Source: Bradyrhizobium oligotrophicum S58
GTDB taxonomy: Bacteria; Pseudomonadota; Alphaproteobacteria; Rhizobiales; Xanthobacteraceae
DNA length: 64,000 nt
Assembly (NCBI RefSeq): GCF_000344805.1
Contig: NC_020453.1
Location: 1-64,000, forward strand
Direction of reading: 5' to 3'
The notes under the pieces are model-generated. The model was not told where the DNA came from. It saw only the letters and a list, made by a program, of their open reading frames with translations, and did not search any database. Position numbers and translations under genes: made by a program. The first letter of the stretch is position 1, and each line of letters starts with the position of its first letter. Positions 38,274 through 49,296 of this stretch are shown here, in pieces.

Positions 38274-39275
38274 TTACACCTTCAACCCGTTCTGCGCTGC
38301 CAGGTCCTTCAGCGACACCTGCGGCCTGGCGCCGATGTGCTGGATCACCTCGGCGGCGGCGAGGCCGCCGAGGCGGCCGGCGATCTCGTAGCCGGTCTTG
38401 CGCACCAGGCCGAACAGGAAGCCGGCAGCGAACAGGTCGCCCGCGCCCGTCGTGTCGACCAGCGTCTCGATCGGATGCGCCGGCACCGCGATCACGCCGT
38501 CGTTCGACACCACCATGCAGCCCTTGTCGCTGCGGGTGACGATGCCGAGCGTGGCGTCCTCGCGCAGCTGCTTCAGCGCGCCGTCGAAATCGGAGGTCTG
38601 ATACAGCGAATGCAGCTCGGCCTCGTTGGCGAACACGACGTCGGCGGTGCCGCCGCGCAACAGGTCGAGAAATTCCTCGCGATAGCGGTCGACGCAGAAC
38701 GAATCCGACAAGGTCAGCGCGACCTCGCGGCCCGCATCATGGGCGATCGTCGCCGCCTTCACAAACGCGTCCTTGGCGTCCTTCGGGTCCCACAGATAAC
38801 CTTCGAGATAGACGATGCGCGCGGCTGCAATCTGCGCGGGATCGATGTCGGCTGAGGTGAGGTTCTGCGCCGCGCCGAGATAGGTGTTCATGGTGCGCTC
38901 GCCGTCGGGCGTCACCAGAATGTAGCAGCAGCCTGTGGCCGGACCATCGGCGGCAGCCGCGGTGTCGAAGGCGACGCCCGCCGCGCGGATGTCATGCGTG
39001 TACATCCGGCCGATCTGGTCATCCCTGACCTTGCCCACATAGGCAGCACGCGCGCCGAGGCTCGCGAGGCCGACGATAGTATTGGCCCCAGAACCGCCCG
39101 ACATCTCGGTGGCCGGGCCCATGTCGCGGTAAATCGCGGCGGCGCGCGCCTCCTCGATCAGCGCCATGCTACCCTTGGTCATGCCGTGCCTGGCGAGAAA
39201 GGCTTCATCGGCCTGCACCAACACGTCGAAAATCGCGTTGCCGATGCCGAGAACATCGTATTTCGCGTCAGTCAT
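38274..39275 (-). CDS. Adenosine kinase-like sugar kinase (PfkB family)
   Basis: The 333-aa PfkB-family kinase starts MTDAKYDVLGIGNAIFDVLV and contains the GG substrate site SGGSGANT and the anion-hole/catalytic motif DTTGAGDLFAAGFL with the base Asp. The length and the N-terminal pattern fit bacterial adenosine kinases, which salvage adenosine to AMP; ribokinase-like alternatives remain possible. ATG 39275 is close to the divergent murJ, with 69 bp between starts. Confidence 0.9.
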   Translation of the reverse strand: MTDAKYDVLGIGNAIFDVLVQADEAFLARHGMTKGSMALIEEARAAAIYRDMGPATEMSGGSGANTIVGLASLGARAAYVGKVRDDQIGRMYTHDIRAAGVAFDTAAAADGPATGCCYILVTPDGERTMNTYLGAAQNLTSADIDPAQIAAARIVYLEGYLWDPKDAKDAFVKAATIAHDAGREVALTLSDSFCVDRYREEFLDLLRGGTADVVFANEAELHSLYQTSDFDGALKQLREDATLGIVTRSDKGCMVVSNDGVIAVPAHPIETLVDTTGAGDLFAAGFLFGLVRKTGYEIAGRLGGLAAAEVIQHIGARPQVSLKDLAAQNGLKV

Positions 39276-39330
39276 CCACTGGCCCCGTTTACGGCGTTTG
39301 CAAACGCTGCGGCCTATCACAAGCAGCGCT

Positions 39331-39337
39331 GCTATAG
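39331..39337 (+). promoter_or_regulatory. Possible -10 box directly before murJ
   Basis: GCTATAG ends 7 bases before the murJ ATG (39345), which would place the transcription start at or next to the start codon. No ribosome-binding site is present. The MATE gene at 14586 has the same arrangement. Confidence 0.4.
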
Positions 39338-39344
39338 AAGCCTC

Positions 39345-40901
39345 ATGATCCGATCATTCGTGACCGTGTTGTCAGGAACACTAGCCTCGCGCCTGCTCGG
39401 CTTCGGCAGAGACGCGCTGATCGCCGCGCTGCTCGGCGCCGGGCCGGTTGCGGACGCGTTTCTCGCCGCGTTTCAGCTCGTCAACGTGGTCCGGCGCCTG
39501 CTGACGGAAGGCGCGCTCAATGCAGCGCTGGTGCCGGCCTGGTTGCGGATATACCAGCAGGCCGGCGCAACAAAGGCGGCAGCTTTTGCCGGCCGCGTGC
39601 TCGGCACCGTCAGCACCGGCGTGTTTGCAGCCACTTTCGCGCTGGCCCTGCTGATGCCGTTCGCGATGACGGTGCTCGCACCCGGCTTCGCCGGTGAAGA
39701 GACGCTCACCTTGGCAGTCACCGACGCTCGGCTGATGCTGCCCTATCTCGCCTTCGCCGGTCCCTCGACCGTGCTGCTTGCACTCTCCAGTGCACAAGGC
39801 CGCTTCGCCCTGGCGGCCTTCGCACCGCTGCTCTTCAACGTCGCGATGATCGCCACGACCGTGGTGTTGCTGACGCGACATCAGGATCCGTCGGAGGCTG
39901 CCATGCTGCTTGCGGCGACGATCGGCCTTGCGGGGCTGCTGCAGCTCGCGATGCTCGCGCAGCGCCGGCGGGGCCGCAATCCGGCCTCGCCCGTGCGCGT
40001 CGTCGTCGATGCCGAGATGCGCGGCTTCTTCGCCAAGGCGCTGCCGGGCATGATCGCGAGCGCGGGCCCGCAACTGCTCGCGGTCGGCGGCGCCATCATC
40101 GCCTCGACCACGCCCTCGGCGGTGTCATGGCTCTATTTCGCCAATCGTCTGATCGAACTACCTCTCGGCCTCGTCGGCGTCGCGATGGGCACGGTGCTGG
40201 TGCCGGAGCTGGCGCGCGCCCTGCATGCCGGCAATGAGGATGCGCTGTCGGAGGTTCAATCGCGCGGTCTCGAGCTGACGATGGGCCTCGCCCTGCCGGC
40301 GACGCTCGGACTGATGATTCTGAACGAGCCGATCGTTCGTTTGCTGTTCGAACACGGCGCGTTCAACGCGGAGGACACAGCCGCGACGGCGCGGGTGCTG
40401 ACCTGGCTTGCCGCCGCACTGCCGGCGCAGGTGCTGACCAAGGCGCTGCAACCCGCATTCTTCGCCCGCGAGGACACGCAGACGCCGTTGCGCGCGACCC
40501 TGATCGGATTCAGCGCGGCGGTCGCGCTGTCGTTCCTGCTCGGCCACGCCTTCGGCGCCGGCGGGATTGCCGCTGGACTTGCGCTCGGGGCCTGGGCCAA
40601 TGCCGCGGTCCTGCTCCGGCGCGGCGCCGCGCGCTTCGGCTTCAACCTTCAGCCGGCGTCGCGACGCCGGCTGCCGCGCATCGCGCTCGCTGCAGCCGTG
40701 ATGGCCGCCTTGCTCTGGAGCGCTTCAACGCGGATCCCTGGTACCTTCGACGGTCACGGCCTTGGCGCGGCCATGCTGCTGGCGCTGATCGCGGTCGCCG
40801 TCATCCTTTATACCGTGCTTCTTCTCGCCCTCGGCGCCATCAGCTGGGGTGAGACGGTCCGTGCGCTCCGGCAAAGGCCTGCCCGCGACTTGCACCTTTG
40901 A
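39345..40901 (+). CDS. murJ: Lipid II flippase MurJ
   Basis: MurJ flips lipid II across the inner membrane during peptidoglycan synthesis. The 518-aa protein has about 14 hydrophobic segments. Its N-terminal [20 protein letters not shown] with essential Arg residues, [13 protein letters not shown] and [14 protein letters not shown] are family hallmarks. The ATG at 39345 ([11 protein letters not shown]) is the usual start. trpS follows 50 bp downstream, probably in one transcript. It is divergent from the adenosine kinase gene. Confidence 0.96.
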   Translation: MIRSFVTVLSGTLASRLLGFGRDALIAALLGAGPVADAFLAAFQLVNVVRRLLTEGALNAALVPAWLRIYQQAGATKAAAFAGRVLGTVSTGVFAATFALALLMPFAMTVLAPGFAGEETLTLAVTDARLMLPYLAFAGPSTVLLALSSAQGRFALAAFAPLLFNVAMIATTVVLLTRHQDPSEAAMLLAATIGLAGLLQLAMLAQRRRGRNPASPVRVVVDAEMRGFFAKALPGMIASAGPQLLAVGGAIIASTTPSAVSWLYFANRLIELPLGLVGVAMGTVLVPELARALHAGNEDALSEVQSRGLELTMGLALPATLGLMILNEPIVRLLFEHGAFNAEDTAATARVLTWLAAALPAQVLTKALQPAFFAREDTQTPLRATLIGFSAAVALSFLLGHAFGAGGIAAGLALGAWANAAVLLRRGAARFGFNLQPASRRRLPRIALAAAVMAALLWSASTRIPGTFDGHGLGAAMLLALIAVAVILYTVLLLALGAISWGETVRALRQRPARDLHL

Positions 40902-40951
40902 GGCGCTCGTGCCAAACGACGCAGCAAATCCATCATCTGGAACAAGCGACC

Positions 40952-42004
40952 ATGGCCTTCGTGGAACGAGTTTTCTCGGGCGTCCAGCCGACCGGCAACC
41001 TGCATCTCGGCAATTATCTCGGCGCGATCGTCAACTTCGTGAAGATGCAGGAGACGCACAACTGCATCTATTGCGTCGTCGACATGCACGCGATCACCAT
41101 GCCGATCGACGTCTGGGGCGGCCCCGCCGAACTCGCGCGCAACACCCGCGAGGTCACGGCTGCGTTCATTGCGGCCGGCATCGATCCGAAGAAGCACATC
41201 GTGTTCAACCAGAGCCAGGTCTCCGGCCATGCCGAGCTGGCGTGGATCTTCAACTGCGTCGCGCGCATCGGCTGGCTGAACCGGATGACCCAGTTCAAGG
41301 AGAAGGCCGGCAAGGACCGCGAGAATGCATCGGTCGGTCTCTACGACTACCCGGTGCTGATGGCCGCCGACATCCTGCTCTACCGCGCCACCCATGTTCC
41401 GGTCGGCGAGGATCAGAAGCAGCATCTCGAGCTTTCGCGCGACATCGCCCAGAAGTTCAACAATGATTACGGCGACTCGATCCGCAGCCACGGCTTCGGC
41501 GACGGCCTGTTCTTCCCGCTGCCGGAACCCTTCATCACCGGTCCGGCGACGCGCGTGATGTCGCTGCGCGACGGCACCAAGAAGATGTCGAAGTCCGATG
41601 CCTCGGACTACTCGCGCATCAACCTGACGGACGATGCCGATACGATCGCGCAGAAGGTCCGCAAGGCCAAGACCGATCCGGAGCCACTGCCGACCGAGGA
41701 GAAGGGGCTGGACGCACGTCCCGAGGCCGACAACCTCGTCGGCATCTATGCCGCGCTGTCGGATCGCAGCAAGGCCGACGTGCTCCGGGATTTCGGCGGC
41801 GGCCAGTTCTCCAGCTTCAAGAACGCGCTGGTCGAGCTGTGCGTCACCAAGCTCGGGCCGATCGCAGCCGAGATGAAGCGCCTGACAGCCGATCCCGGCT
41901 ATGTCGAATCCGTCCTGGTCGACGGCGCCGACCGCGCCCAGGCCATCGCCGCGGAGACGATGAAGACCGCCAAGGACATTGTCGGCTTCATCCGCAAGCC
42001 CTGA
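40952..42004 (+). CDS. trpS: Tryptophanyl-tRNA synthetase
   Basis: TrpS charges tRNA-Trp. The 350-aa class I enzyme has the HIGH-like signature [11 protein letters not shown] (about residues 16-26) and the KMSKS loop in [26 protein letters not shown] is characteristic. ATG 40952 ([10 protein letters not shown]) is chosen over a start 54 bp upstream that overlaps the murJ end and is not conserved. A universal stress protein gene follows. Confidence 0.97.
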   Translation: MAFVERVFSGVQPTGNLHLGNYLGAIVNFVKMQETHNCIYCVVDMHAITMPIDVWGGPAELARNTREVTAAFIAAGIDPKKHIVFNQSQVSGHAELAWIFNCVARIGWLNRMTQFKEKAGKDRENASVGLYDYPVLMAADILLYRATHVPVGEDQKQHLELSRDIAQKFNNDYGDSIRSHGFGDGLFFPLPEPFITGPATRVMSLRDGTKKMSKSDASDYSRINLTDDADTIAQKVRKAKTDPEPLPTEEKGLDARPEADNLVGIYAALSDRSKADVLRDFGGGQFSSFKNALVELCVTKLGPIAAEMKRLTADPGYVESVLVDGADRAQAIAAETMKTAKDIVGFIRKP

Positions 42005-42127
42005 CGGGACGGCGCGGCTCGCGCGGCGCGTCGCCTAAGGCAATTGGAACCGGCGGCCCTCTCCCCAACGGAGATGGGCTGTGGCAGCATCGTTTTGTTC
42101 GACTTGCAGCAACAGGCGGGACACGCG

Positions 42128-42622
42128 ATGGCGGTGCAGCGGCAGAGCTACCAGTCCGGCCATGCGCCAAAATGCCTGGTCGTGGTCGACGACAGCGAGG
42201 AATGGGACCGCGCGATCCGCTATGCCGGGCGCTGGGCGCTCCGCGCCAGCGGCCGCATCGTGATGCTGCACGTCATCGAGACCGAGGATCAGAACCAGCA
42301 ATGGCTGGGGGTCGCGGATCTGATGCGCGCGGAGGCGCAGGAGCAGGCGAATGCCGAGCTCGACCAGGCCGCGGTGCTGCTGGCCGCGATCGGCGTCACC
42401 GCCCCGGAACGGGTCATCCGCGAGGGCGAGCCGACGGCGCAGATCCTGGCGACCATCGAGCACGACAGCGATATCGCGCTCCTGGTGCTCGCAGCCCATT
42501 CCGGCCCCGAGGGCCCAGGGCCGCTGGTGACCCATGTCACCAAGACGATCGGCGCCTTCCCGATCCCGCTGGTAATCGTCCCGGGCGACCTCAGGGATGC
42601 CGATATCGACGCTCTTTCATAG
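42128..42622 (+). CDS. Universal stress protein family
   Basis: The 164-aa UspA-fold protein has the first strand KCLVVVDDSEEWDRAIRYA, IVMLHVIE and a C-terminal LVLAAHSGPEGPGPLVTHVT followed by PIPLVIVPG. The usual ATP-binding G-x2-G-x9-G-S/T motif is modified (GPEGPG), so nucleotide binding is doubtful. Start at ATG 42128 (MAVQRQSYQSGH); family homology begins near residue 14. Role in stress is inferred from the family. Confidence 0.9.
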   Translation: MAVQRQSYQSGHAPKCLVVVDDSEEWDRAIRYAGRWALRASGRIVMLHVIETEDQNQQWLGVADLMRAEAQEQANAELDQAAVLLAAIGVTAPERVIREGEPTAQILATIEHDSDIALLVLAAHSGPEGPGPLVTHVTKTIGAFPIPLVIVPGDLRDADIDALS

Positions 42623-42730
42623 GTTTAGGCGGGAAACGCCGGCCCTTCCCTCTTGATCGTGCGCGCGCCCTTGCCATCTGCTAAGAGAAGCTCACAGGCC
42701 GGCCTTGAACCGGCTCTGCCGGAGAAAACC

Positions 42731-43300
42731 ATGTTCATCCAGACCGAAGCCACCCCCAATCCCGCCACCCTGAAATTCATTCCCGGACGCGTCGTACTGC
42801 CCACCGGCACGATGGAGTTCGGCAGCCGCGACGCCGCCGCGCGCTCCCCGCTCGCCGAGCGCCTGTTCGCCGTCGACGGCGTCACGGGCGTGTTCTACGG
42901 GGCCGATTTCATCACCGTGACCAAGAGCGACGGTGAATGGCAGCACCTCAAGCCGGCGATCCTCGGCGCGATCATGGAGCACTACATGTCGGGCGCGCCG
43001 CTGCTCGCCGATGGCAGCGCCGCCAATGACGAGTCCGCCGACGAGGACGACGAGTTCTACGACGAGGCCGACACCGAGACGGTCGGCATGATCAAGGACC
43101 TGATCGAGACGCGCGTCCGCCCGGCGGTGGCCAATGACGGCGGCGACATCACCTTCCGCGGCTTCAAGGAAGGCATCGTCTATCTGAACATGAAGGGCGC
43201 CTGCTCCGGCTGCCCGTCGTCGACCGCGACCCTGCAGCACGGCATCCAGAACCTGCTGAAGCACTTCGTGCCCGAAGTGGTCGAAGTCCGGCCGATGTAA
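42731..43300 (+). CDS. Nfu-type iron-sulfur cluster carrier protein
   Basis: The 189-aa protein has an N-terminal Nfu_N domain (MFIQTEATPNPATLKFIPGR) and a C-terminal NifU-like domain with the cluster-binding CxxC in GACSGCPSSTATLQ. An acidic linker (residues about 98-115) joins them. Such proteins deliver Fe-S clusters to target enzymes. GGAGAAAACC precedes the ATG at 42731. A strong hairpin follows its stop by 13 bp. Confidence 0.95.
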   Translation: MFIQTEATPNPATLKFIPGRVVLPTGTMEFGSRDAAARSPLAERLFAVDGVTGVFYGADFITVTKSDGEWQHLKPAILGAIMEHYMSGAPLLADGSAANDESADEDDEFYDEADTETVGMIKDLIETRVRPAVANDGGDITFRGFKEGIVYLNMKGACSGCPSSTATLQHGIQNLLKHFVPEVVEVRPM

Positions 43301-43313
43301 GAAGTGGAGAGCG

Positions 43314-43345
43314 GCGAGTAGCGAATAAGTGCATTCGCTTCTCGC
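43314..43345. terminator. Hairpin after the nfu gene, possible bidirectional terminator
   Basis: GCGAGTAGCGAAT (43314-43326) and ATTCGCTTCTCGC (43333-43345) pair at 12 of 13 positions with a 6-nt loop. It lies between the nfu stop and the convergent decayed chemoreceptor fragment. The following sequence is not strongly T-rich (ACTCCTTGTTTTCC), so efficiency is uncertain. Confidence 0.5.
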
Positions 43346-43369
43346 AACTCCTTGTTTTCCGTTCGCCCT

Positions 43370-43663
43370 CTACGCCGCCTTCCCAATAGAAGCCGCCTCC
43401 GCTGCCGCTTGGCGCATGCTCCCCGAGATCTCGCTGGTCACGGCGCTCTGCTCGCCGACGGCCTGCGCCGTCGATGACACGTAGTCATTGACGCTCTCGA
43501 TGGCGGTCTTGATGGCATCGAGGGCGCCGACGACGTCGGATGAGATGCCATTGAGATTGCCGATCTCGCTGCCGATGCGATCGGTGGCCTGATGAGACGG
43601 GGGTGGCGATCCGCCGACGGACGGCGCGCACATCCCTGAAAATAGCGAGCGGATAATTCCCAC
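43370..43663 (-). pseudogene. C-terminal remnant of a methyl-accepting chemotaxis protein
   Basis: About 74 residues from near 43592 to 43370 match the very end of an MCP signalling helix: QATDRIGSEIGNLNGISSD, EQSAVTSEISGSMRQAAAEA, ending IGKAA. A full MCP is over 500 aa; the sensor, membrane and HAMP parts and the CheW-binding tip are missing, and the 20 or so residues ahead of the match are unrelated. It cannot function as a receptor. It marks a deletion or rearrangement next to the nfu-tsaB junction. Confidence 0.85.
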
Positions 43664-43828
43664 AGGCGCGGAAAGATCTGCTTAAATAGCCGCTAATTCA
43701 GTAGCTTAGCGTGTCAGTAGTTGCGCCTTGATGCGTTTTTCCCGATGAGGATGTAAGAAGGTGGTCACTGACTTTATCAAGGTACCACAATAGGTATTTG
43801 GCGCTCTCTTCAATGCGAACCTGACCGG
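43664..43828. other. A/T-rich gap upstream of tsaB
   Basis: This stretch is clearly richer in A/T than its surroundings (for example CTTAAATAGCCGCTAATTC near 43682). No gene is visible. It probably contains the tsaB promoter and may be leftover DNA from the event that truncated the chemoreceptor gene. Confidence 0.45.
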
Positions 43829-44527
43829 ATGCTGATACTCGCCATCGATACTGCCCTCGACCATTGCGCCGCCGCCGTTCTGGACACTGATTCGGCCACG
43901 ATGCGTGCGCACGAAACGCTGCCGATGAAGCGCGGTCATGCAGAAGCTTTGATGCCGCTCCTGGCGCGGGTCATGCAGCAATCCGGCGCCGGCTTCCCCG
44001 ATCTCGACCGGATCGCGGTGACGACCGGTCCTGGAAGTTTTACCGGATTGAGGGTCGGGCTTTCTGCCGCGCGCGGGATCGCGCTGGCGGCGCACAAGCC
44101 GGTCGTCGGCGTCACCACGCTCTCCGCCTATGCGGCTCCGGTCGTCAGCGAGGACGGCGCAAGTCCGGTCATCTCGGCGATCGATGCGCGGCATGATCAG
44201 GTCTACTATCAGGTCGTGAGCGGCAGCGGCGACGAGCTGGTCGCGCCGCGGGTCGCCCTCGTCGACGACATGCTGACCGTCGCGCGCTTCGGCGCTCCGC
44301 ATCTGGTCGGCAATGCCGCGTCCATCCTCGCCGCGCGATGGCCCGCGGATGCGGCCGCTCCGGTGGCCGTCGACACGCAGGCCGGTCCCGACATCGCCTG
44401 GGTCGCTTGGCTCGGAGCTGCCGCCGACCCGGCCCATGCGCCGGCGCGCCCCTTCTATCTGCGCGCGCCCGACGTGAAGCCGCCGGCCAACCCGGCGCGC
44501 GAGCCGGCGCAGACGGCCGCCCGCTGA
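43829..44527 (+). CDS. tsaB: tRNA threonylcarbamoyladenosine biosynthesis protein TsaB
   Basis: TsaB partners TsaD and TsaE in making t6A37 in ANN-decoding tRNAs. The 232-aa protein has an ASKHA fold with LAIDTALDHCAAAV at the start and the signature TGPGSFTGLRVGLSAARGIA split over residues 65-85. It lacks the TsaD metal site, as expected. Its stop overlaps the rimI start (TGATG). It heads the run tsaB-rimI-fur-HAD-miaB-phoH-ybeY-corC-lnt. Confidence 0.96.
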   Translation: MLILAIDTALDHCAAAVLDTDSATMRAHETLPMKRGHAEALMPLLARVMQQSGAGFPDLDRIAVTTGPGSFTGLRVGLSAARGIALAAHKPVVGVTTLSAYAAPVVSEDGASPVISAIDARHDQVYYQVVSGSGDELVAPRVALVDDMLTVARFGAPHLVGNAASILAARWPADAAAPVAVDTQAGPDIAWVAWLGAAADPAHAPARPFYLRAPDVKPPANPAREPAQTAAR

Positions 44528-45009
44528 TGAACATGTTCTTCCGGTGGTTCGGCCGCCACAAGCCCTCGATCGAGGCCGCCTCGCCGCGTGACGCCGGACG
44601 GCTCGCCCAGATCCACGCCGCCTCGTTTCACCGCGGCTGGGGCGAGGGCGAATTCGAAGCGATGTTGACCGAGCGCAACACGATGATCCATCGCCTGCGG
44701 CTCGGGCGGAAGCTGGTCGGCTTCATCGTCTCGCGAATCGGGGCGGACGAGGCCGAAATTTTGTCGGTTGCGCTTGACCCAAATCAGCGCGGACGCGGAT
44801 TTTCTCGTGATCTGTTGCTGCAGCATCTCGGGCATCTGGCAGGCCGCGGGGTCCGGACGGTGTTTCTCGAGGTCGAGGAAAACAACCAGCCGGCCCGGCG
44901 ACTCTATGAACGTGCCGGATTTGCGACCGTCGGCCGTCGGGAACGCTATTACCTTCAGCCGGGTGGGGAACAGTTGAATGCGCTTCTGATGCGCCGGGAC
45001 TTGTCGTAA
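44527..45009 (+). CDS. rimI: Ribosomal-protein-alanine N-acetyltransferase RimI
   Basis: The 160-aa GNAT enzyme has the acetyl-CoA-binding motif in LDPNQRGRGFSRDLL and the C-terminal ENNQPARRLYERAGF. RimI acetylates the N-terminus of ribosomal protein S18. Its ATG overlaps the tsaB stop by one base, so translation is coupled, an arrangement common for tsaB-rimI. An N-terminal positively charged stretch (FFRWFGRHK) precedes the core. Confidence 0.93.
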   Translation: MNMFFRWFGRHKPSIEAASPRDAGRLAQIHAASFHRGWGEGEFEAMLTERNTMIHRLRLGRKLVGFIVSRIGADEAEILSVALDPNQRGRGFSRDLLLQHLGHLAGRGVRTVFLEVEENNQPARRLYERAGFATVGRRERYYLQPGGEQLNALLMRRDLS

Positions 45010-45052
45010 CATGCGCTTGGTGGCAGAAAGCGCATCCTTGAGGCGAGACACA

Positions 45053-45505
45053 ATGACCTCCTTGAAAACCACGCCTGCGCTCAACTCCTCCGGGATTGAA
45101 GCGCGTTGCGCCGCCACCGGCATGCGCATGACCGAGCAACGCCGGGTGATCGCCCGCGTGCTCGCGGAAGCCTGCGACCATCCCGACGTCGAAGAACTGT
45201 ATCGGCGCTGCGTCGCGGTCGACGACAAGATCTCGATCTCCACCGTCTATCGGACGGTGAAGCTGTTCGAGGATGCCGGCATCATCGAGCGCCACGATTT
45301 CCGTGAAGGCCGCGCCCGCTACGAGCAGATGCGCGACAGCCACCATGATCACCTGATCAACCTGCGCGACGGCAAGGTGATCGAGTTCACCTCCGAGGAA
45401 ATCGAGAAGCTGCAGGCGGAGATCGCCCGCAAGCTCGGCTACAAGCTGGTCGACCACCGGCTCGAGCTGTATTGCGTGCCTCTCGACGAAGAGTCGAATG
45501 GCTGA
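45053..45505 (+). CDS. fur: Fur family metal-responsive regulator (Fur/Mur)
   Basis: The 150-aa regulator has a winged-helix N-terminal domain (MRMTEQRRVIARVLAEACDH; SISTVYRTVKLFEDAGI) and a dimerisation domain with the metal-binding DSHHDHLINLRDGK. The CxxC structural zinc site near the C-terminus is absent, as in alphaproteobacterial Mur/Fur. In Bradyrhizobium this protein responds to manganese as well as iron. ATG 45053 was chosen with an AGGCGAG site; an ATG at 45011 is in frame. Its end overlaps the next gene by 8 bp. Confidence 0.94.
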   Translation: MTSLKTTPALNSSGIEARCAATGMRMTEQRRVIARVLAEACDHPDVEELYRRCVAVDDKISISTVYRTVKLFEDAGIIERHDFREGRARYEQMRDSHHDHLINLRDGKVIEFTSEEIEKLQAEIARKLGYKLVDHRLELYCVPLDEESNG

Positions 45506-46214
45506 CGCAGCGGCTTCGAACCTCGATCTCGTCATTTTCGATTGCGACGGCGTGCTGGTCGACAGTGAGGTGATCTCCTGTCAGGCTCATGCCGACGTGC
45601 TCAGCCTGTGCGGCTATCCGATCACGGCGGATCAGGTGTTCGAGCGCTTCCTCGGCCGCTCCTCGAAACAGGCGACGCTGGAGGTCGAGGCCGAGCTTGG
45701 CTGCAGCCTGCCCGCCGATTTCAACGCCAGGCTGCAAGAGCGCCTGTTCCGCGCGTTCGAGCAGGACCTGCACCCGGTCGCCGGCATCACCGATACGCTC
45801 GACGCGATCGACGTGCCGGTCTGCGTCGCTTCCTCCGGCTCGCACCAGCGCATGCGCGTCAGCCTCGGCGCCACCCGCCTCTACGACCGGCTCTCCCCGC
45901 ACATCTTCTCATCCTCCCAGGTGGAGAACGGCAAGCCTGCTCCGGATCTGTTCCTGTTCGCGGCGGCACAGATGAAGGCGCGTCCTGCGGCCTGCGTCGT
46001 GGTCGAGGACAGCCTTGCCGGTATCCGGGGCGGAGTCGCCGCCGGTATGACCGTGCTCGGGTTCCACGGTGGCAGTCATTGCCGAACGGGCCATGCGGAC
46101 AACCTGCGGGCAGCCGGCGCCACGCTGGTTTTCGACGATATGCGGCAATTGCCGGCCATTCTGAGCCGGCTGGGCCAGAAAACGGGCTCGCTCGCTGGAT
46201 TTTCAGCCGCCTAG
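45498..46214 (+). CDS. HAD-superfamily hydrolase, beta-phosphoglucomutase-like
   Basis: The 238-aa protein has HAD motifs I ([11 protein letters not shown]), II (CVASSGSH), III (NGKPAPD) and IV (VVVEDSLAG), plus a helical cap. Relatives include sugar-phosphatases such as YieH and YniC. The exact substrate cannot be assigned. The start lies inside the fur 3' end. miaB follows after 43 bp. Confidence 0.92.
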   Translation: MADAAASNLDLVIFDCDGVLVDSEVISCQAHADVLSLCGYPITADQVFERFLGRSSKQATLEVEAELGCSLPADFNARLQERLFRAFEQDLHPVAGITDTLDAIDVPVCVASSGSHQRMRVSLGATRLYDRLSPHIFSSSQVENGKPAPDLFLFAAAQMKARPAACVVVEDSLAGIRGGVAAGMTVLGFHGGSHCRTGHADNLRAAGATLVFDDMRQLPAILSRLGQKTGSLAGFSAA

Positions 46215-46257
46215 CCTATATCTGAGCCCCGCGCCGAATGGGCGCGCCCCCGACCGT

Positions 46258-47679
<1,422 letters not shown>

Positions 47680-47683
47680 GCAC

Positions 47684-48721
47684 TTGCCCAAGAGCGCTTC
47701 GGATTCCTCTTCCCTCGCTCCCAGCCGCAAGTTCGACCGCGACATGGCCATGCCCCCCGAGACCCAGGTCGTCATCGATTTCGACGACAACCGTGCCGCT
47801 TCCGCCCTGGTCGGCCCCTACGGCCAGAACCTGGCGCTGGTCGAGCGCAGGCTCGGCATCGTCGTCGATTCCCGCGGCAACCACATCACCATCAGCGGCT
47901 CCCGCGACGGCTGCGACGCGGCGCGGCGGGTGCTGGAATCGCTTTATGCCCAGGCAGTGAAAGGCCAGGATCTGGCCCAGGGCGACGTCGAAGGCGCGAT
48001 CCGCGCCGTGGTCGCGCAAGGCTCGTTGTTCGAATTCGACGCCAAGAATGCCAAGAACGCATTCGAGAGCATCAACCTGCGCAAGCGCCCGGTGCGCGCC
48101 CGCACCGCCGCGCAGGATTCCTACATCCGCGCGCTGAAGCGCCATGAGCTGGTGTTCGGCATCGGCCCGGCCGGCACCGGCAAGACCTGGCTCGCGGTTG
48201 CGCAAGCCGCGCAACTGTTCGAGCGCAAGGAAGTCGATCGCATCATCCTGTCGCGCCCGGCGGTGGAGGCCGGCGAGCGGCTCGGCTTCCTGCCAGGCGA
48301 TCTCAGGGAGAAGGTCGATCCCTATCTGCGCCCGATCTACGACGCGCTGTACGATCTGATGGATGCGCGCGTCGTCGAGCGCGCGCTGCAGGCCGGCGAG
48401 ATCGAGATCGCGCCGCTCGCCTTCATGCGCGGGCGGACGCTCACCAACGCCGCGATCATTCTCGATGAGGCGCAGAACACGACATCGATGCAGATGAAGA
48501 TGTTCCTGACCCGTCTCGGCGAGAACAGCCGCATGATCATCACCGGCGATCCGTCGCAGGTCGACCTGCCCAACGGCCAGACGTCGGGCCTCGCCGAGGC
48601 TGCGCGCCTGCTCGACGGCATCGATGGTATCGCACAGGTCCGATTCACCGGCGAGGATGTCATTCGCCACGAATTGGTGGCGCGCATCGTTGCGGCCTAT
48701 GAGGGCCCTAAGGCCCGCTGA
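47684..48721 (+). CDS. PhoH-like ATPase
   Basis: The 345-aa protein is a P-loop ATPase with GPAGTGKTWLAVAQA (Walker A) and IILDEAQNTT (Walker B), preceded by a small N-terminal domain. PhoH-like proteins are linked to RNA metabolism and are usually beside ybeY. The start is TTG at 47684, chosen because a perfect GGAGG (47671-47675) lies eight bases before it inside the end of miaB. No ATG occurs until well inside the coding region. Confidence 0.92.
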   Translation: MPKSASDSSSLAPSRKFDRDMAMPPETQVVIDFDDNRAASALVGPYGQNLALVERRLGIVVDSRGNHITISGSRDGCDAARRVLESLYAQAVKGQDLAQGDVEGAIRAVVAQGSLFEFDAKNAKNAFESINLRKRPVRARTAAQDSYIRALKRHELVFGIGPAGTGKTWLAVAQAAQLFERKEVDRIILSRPAVEAGERLGFLPGDLREKVDPYLRPIYDALYDLMDARVVERALQAGEIEIAPLAFMRGRTLTNAAIILDEAQNTTSMQMKMFLTRLGENSRMIITGDPSQVDLPNGQTSGLAEAARLLDGIDGIAQVRFTGEDVIRHELVARIVAAYEGPKAR

Positions 48722-48784
48722 CCTCAAAGCAAGCTCGCCGATCGGCGCGTGATTTCAGCGCCATCCGCACAGAACTCGATCAGG

Positions 48785-49294
48785 ATGCCACAAAGTCCCA
48801 TTCCAACCACCGAGGTGATCGTCGCCGCCGACTGCTGGCAGGACCAGCCCGACGCCGAGGACGTCATACATCGCGCCATCGCCGCCGCCGCCGAGATGGT
48901 CGACGCCGATGTCGGCGACGCCGAGATCGCGGTCATGCTGACGGACGACCAGGGCATCCGCACCTTGAACAGCAATTGGCGCGGCATCGACAAGGCGACC
49001 AACGTGCTGTCGTTTCCGGCGCTGCAGCCGACCGGCCCGCGCGGCGACGACGACGCGCCGCGCATGCTCGGCGATATCGCCATCGCCTATGAGACGATGC
49101 GGCGCGAGGCCGACGAAGAGCAGAAGCCGTTCGATCACCATCTCAGCCATCTCACGGTGCACGGCTTCCTGCACCTGATCGGCTACGACCATGAGACCGA
49201 CGACGAGGCCGAGGAGATGGAAGCGCTCGAGCGCGAGATCCTGGCCCATCTCGGCATCGCCGATCCCTATGCCGACCGGGAGCGGATGAATTGA
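48785..49294 (+). CDS. ybeY: Endoribonuclease YbeY (rRNA maturation factor)
   Basis: YbeY is a zinc-dependent RNase needed for 16S rRNA 3' processing and ribosome quality control. The product is 169 aa with the metal motif H-x3-H-x5-H in HGFLHLIGYDH. NVLSFPALQP and MLGDIAIAYET are typical. ATG 48785 (MPQSPIPTTEV) is chosen; a GTG at 48749 would add 12 residues. The stop overlaps the region just before corC, indicating coupled translation. Confidence 0.95.
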   Translation: MPQSPIPTTEVIVAADCWQDQPDAEDVIHRAIAAAAEMVDADVGDAEIAVMLTDDQGIRTLNSNWRGIDKATNVLSFPALQPTGPRGDDDAPRMLGDIAIAYETMRREADEEQKPFDHHLSHLTVHGFLHLIGYDHETDDEAEEMEALEREILAHLGIADPYADRERMN

Positions 49295-49296
49295 TC

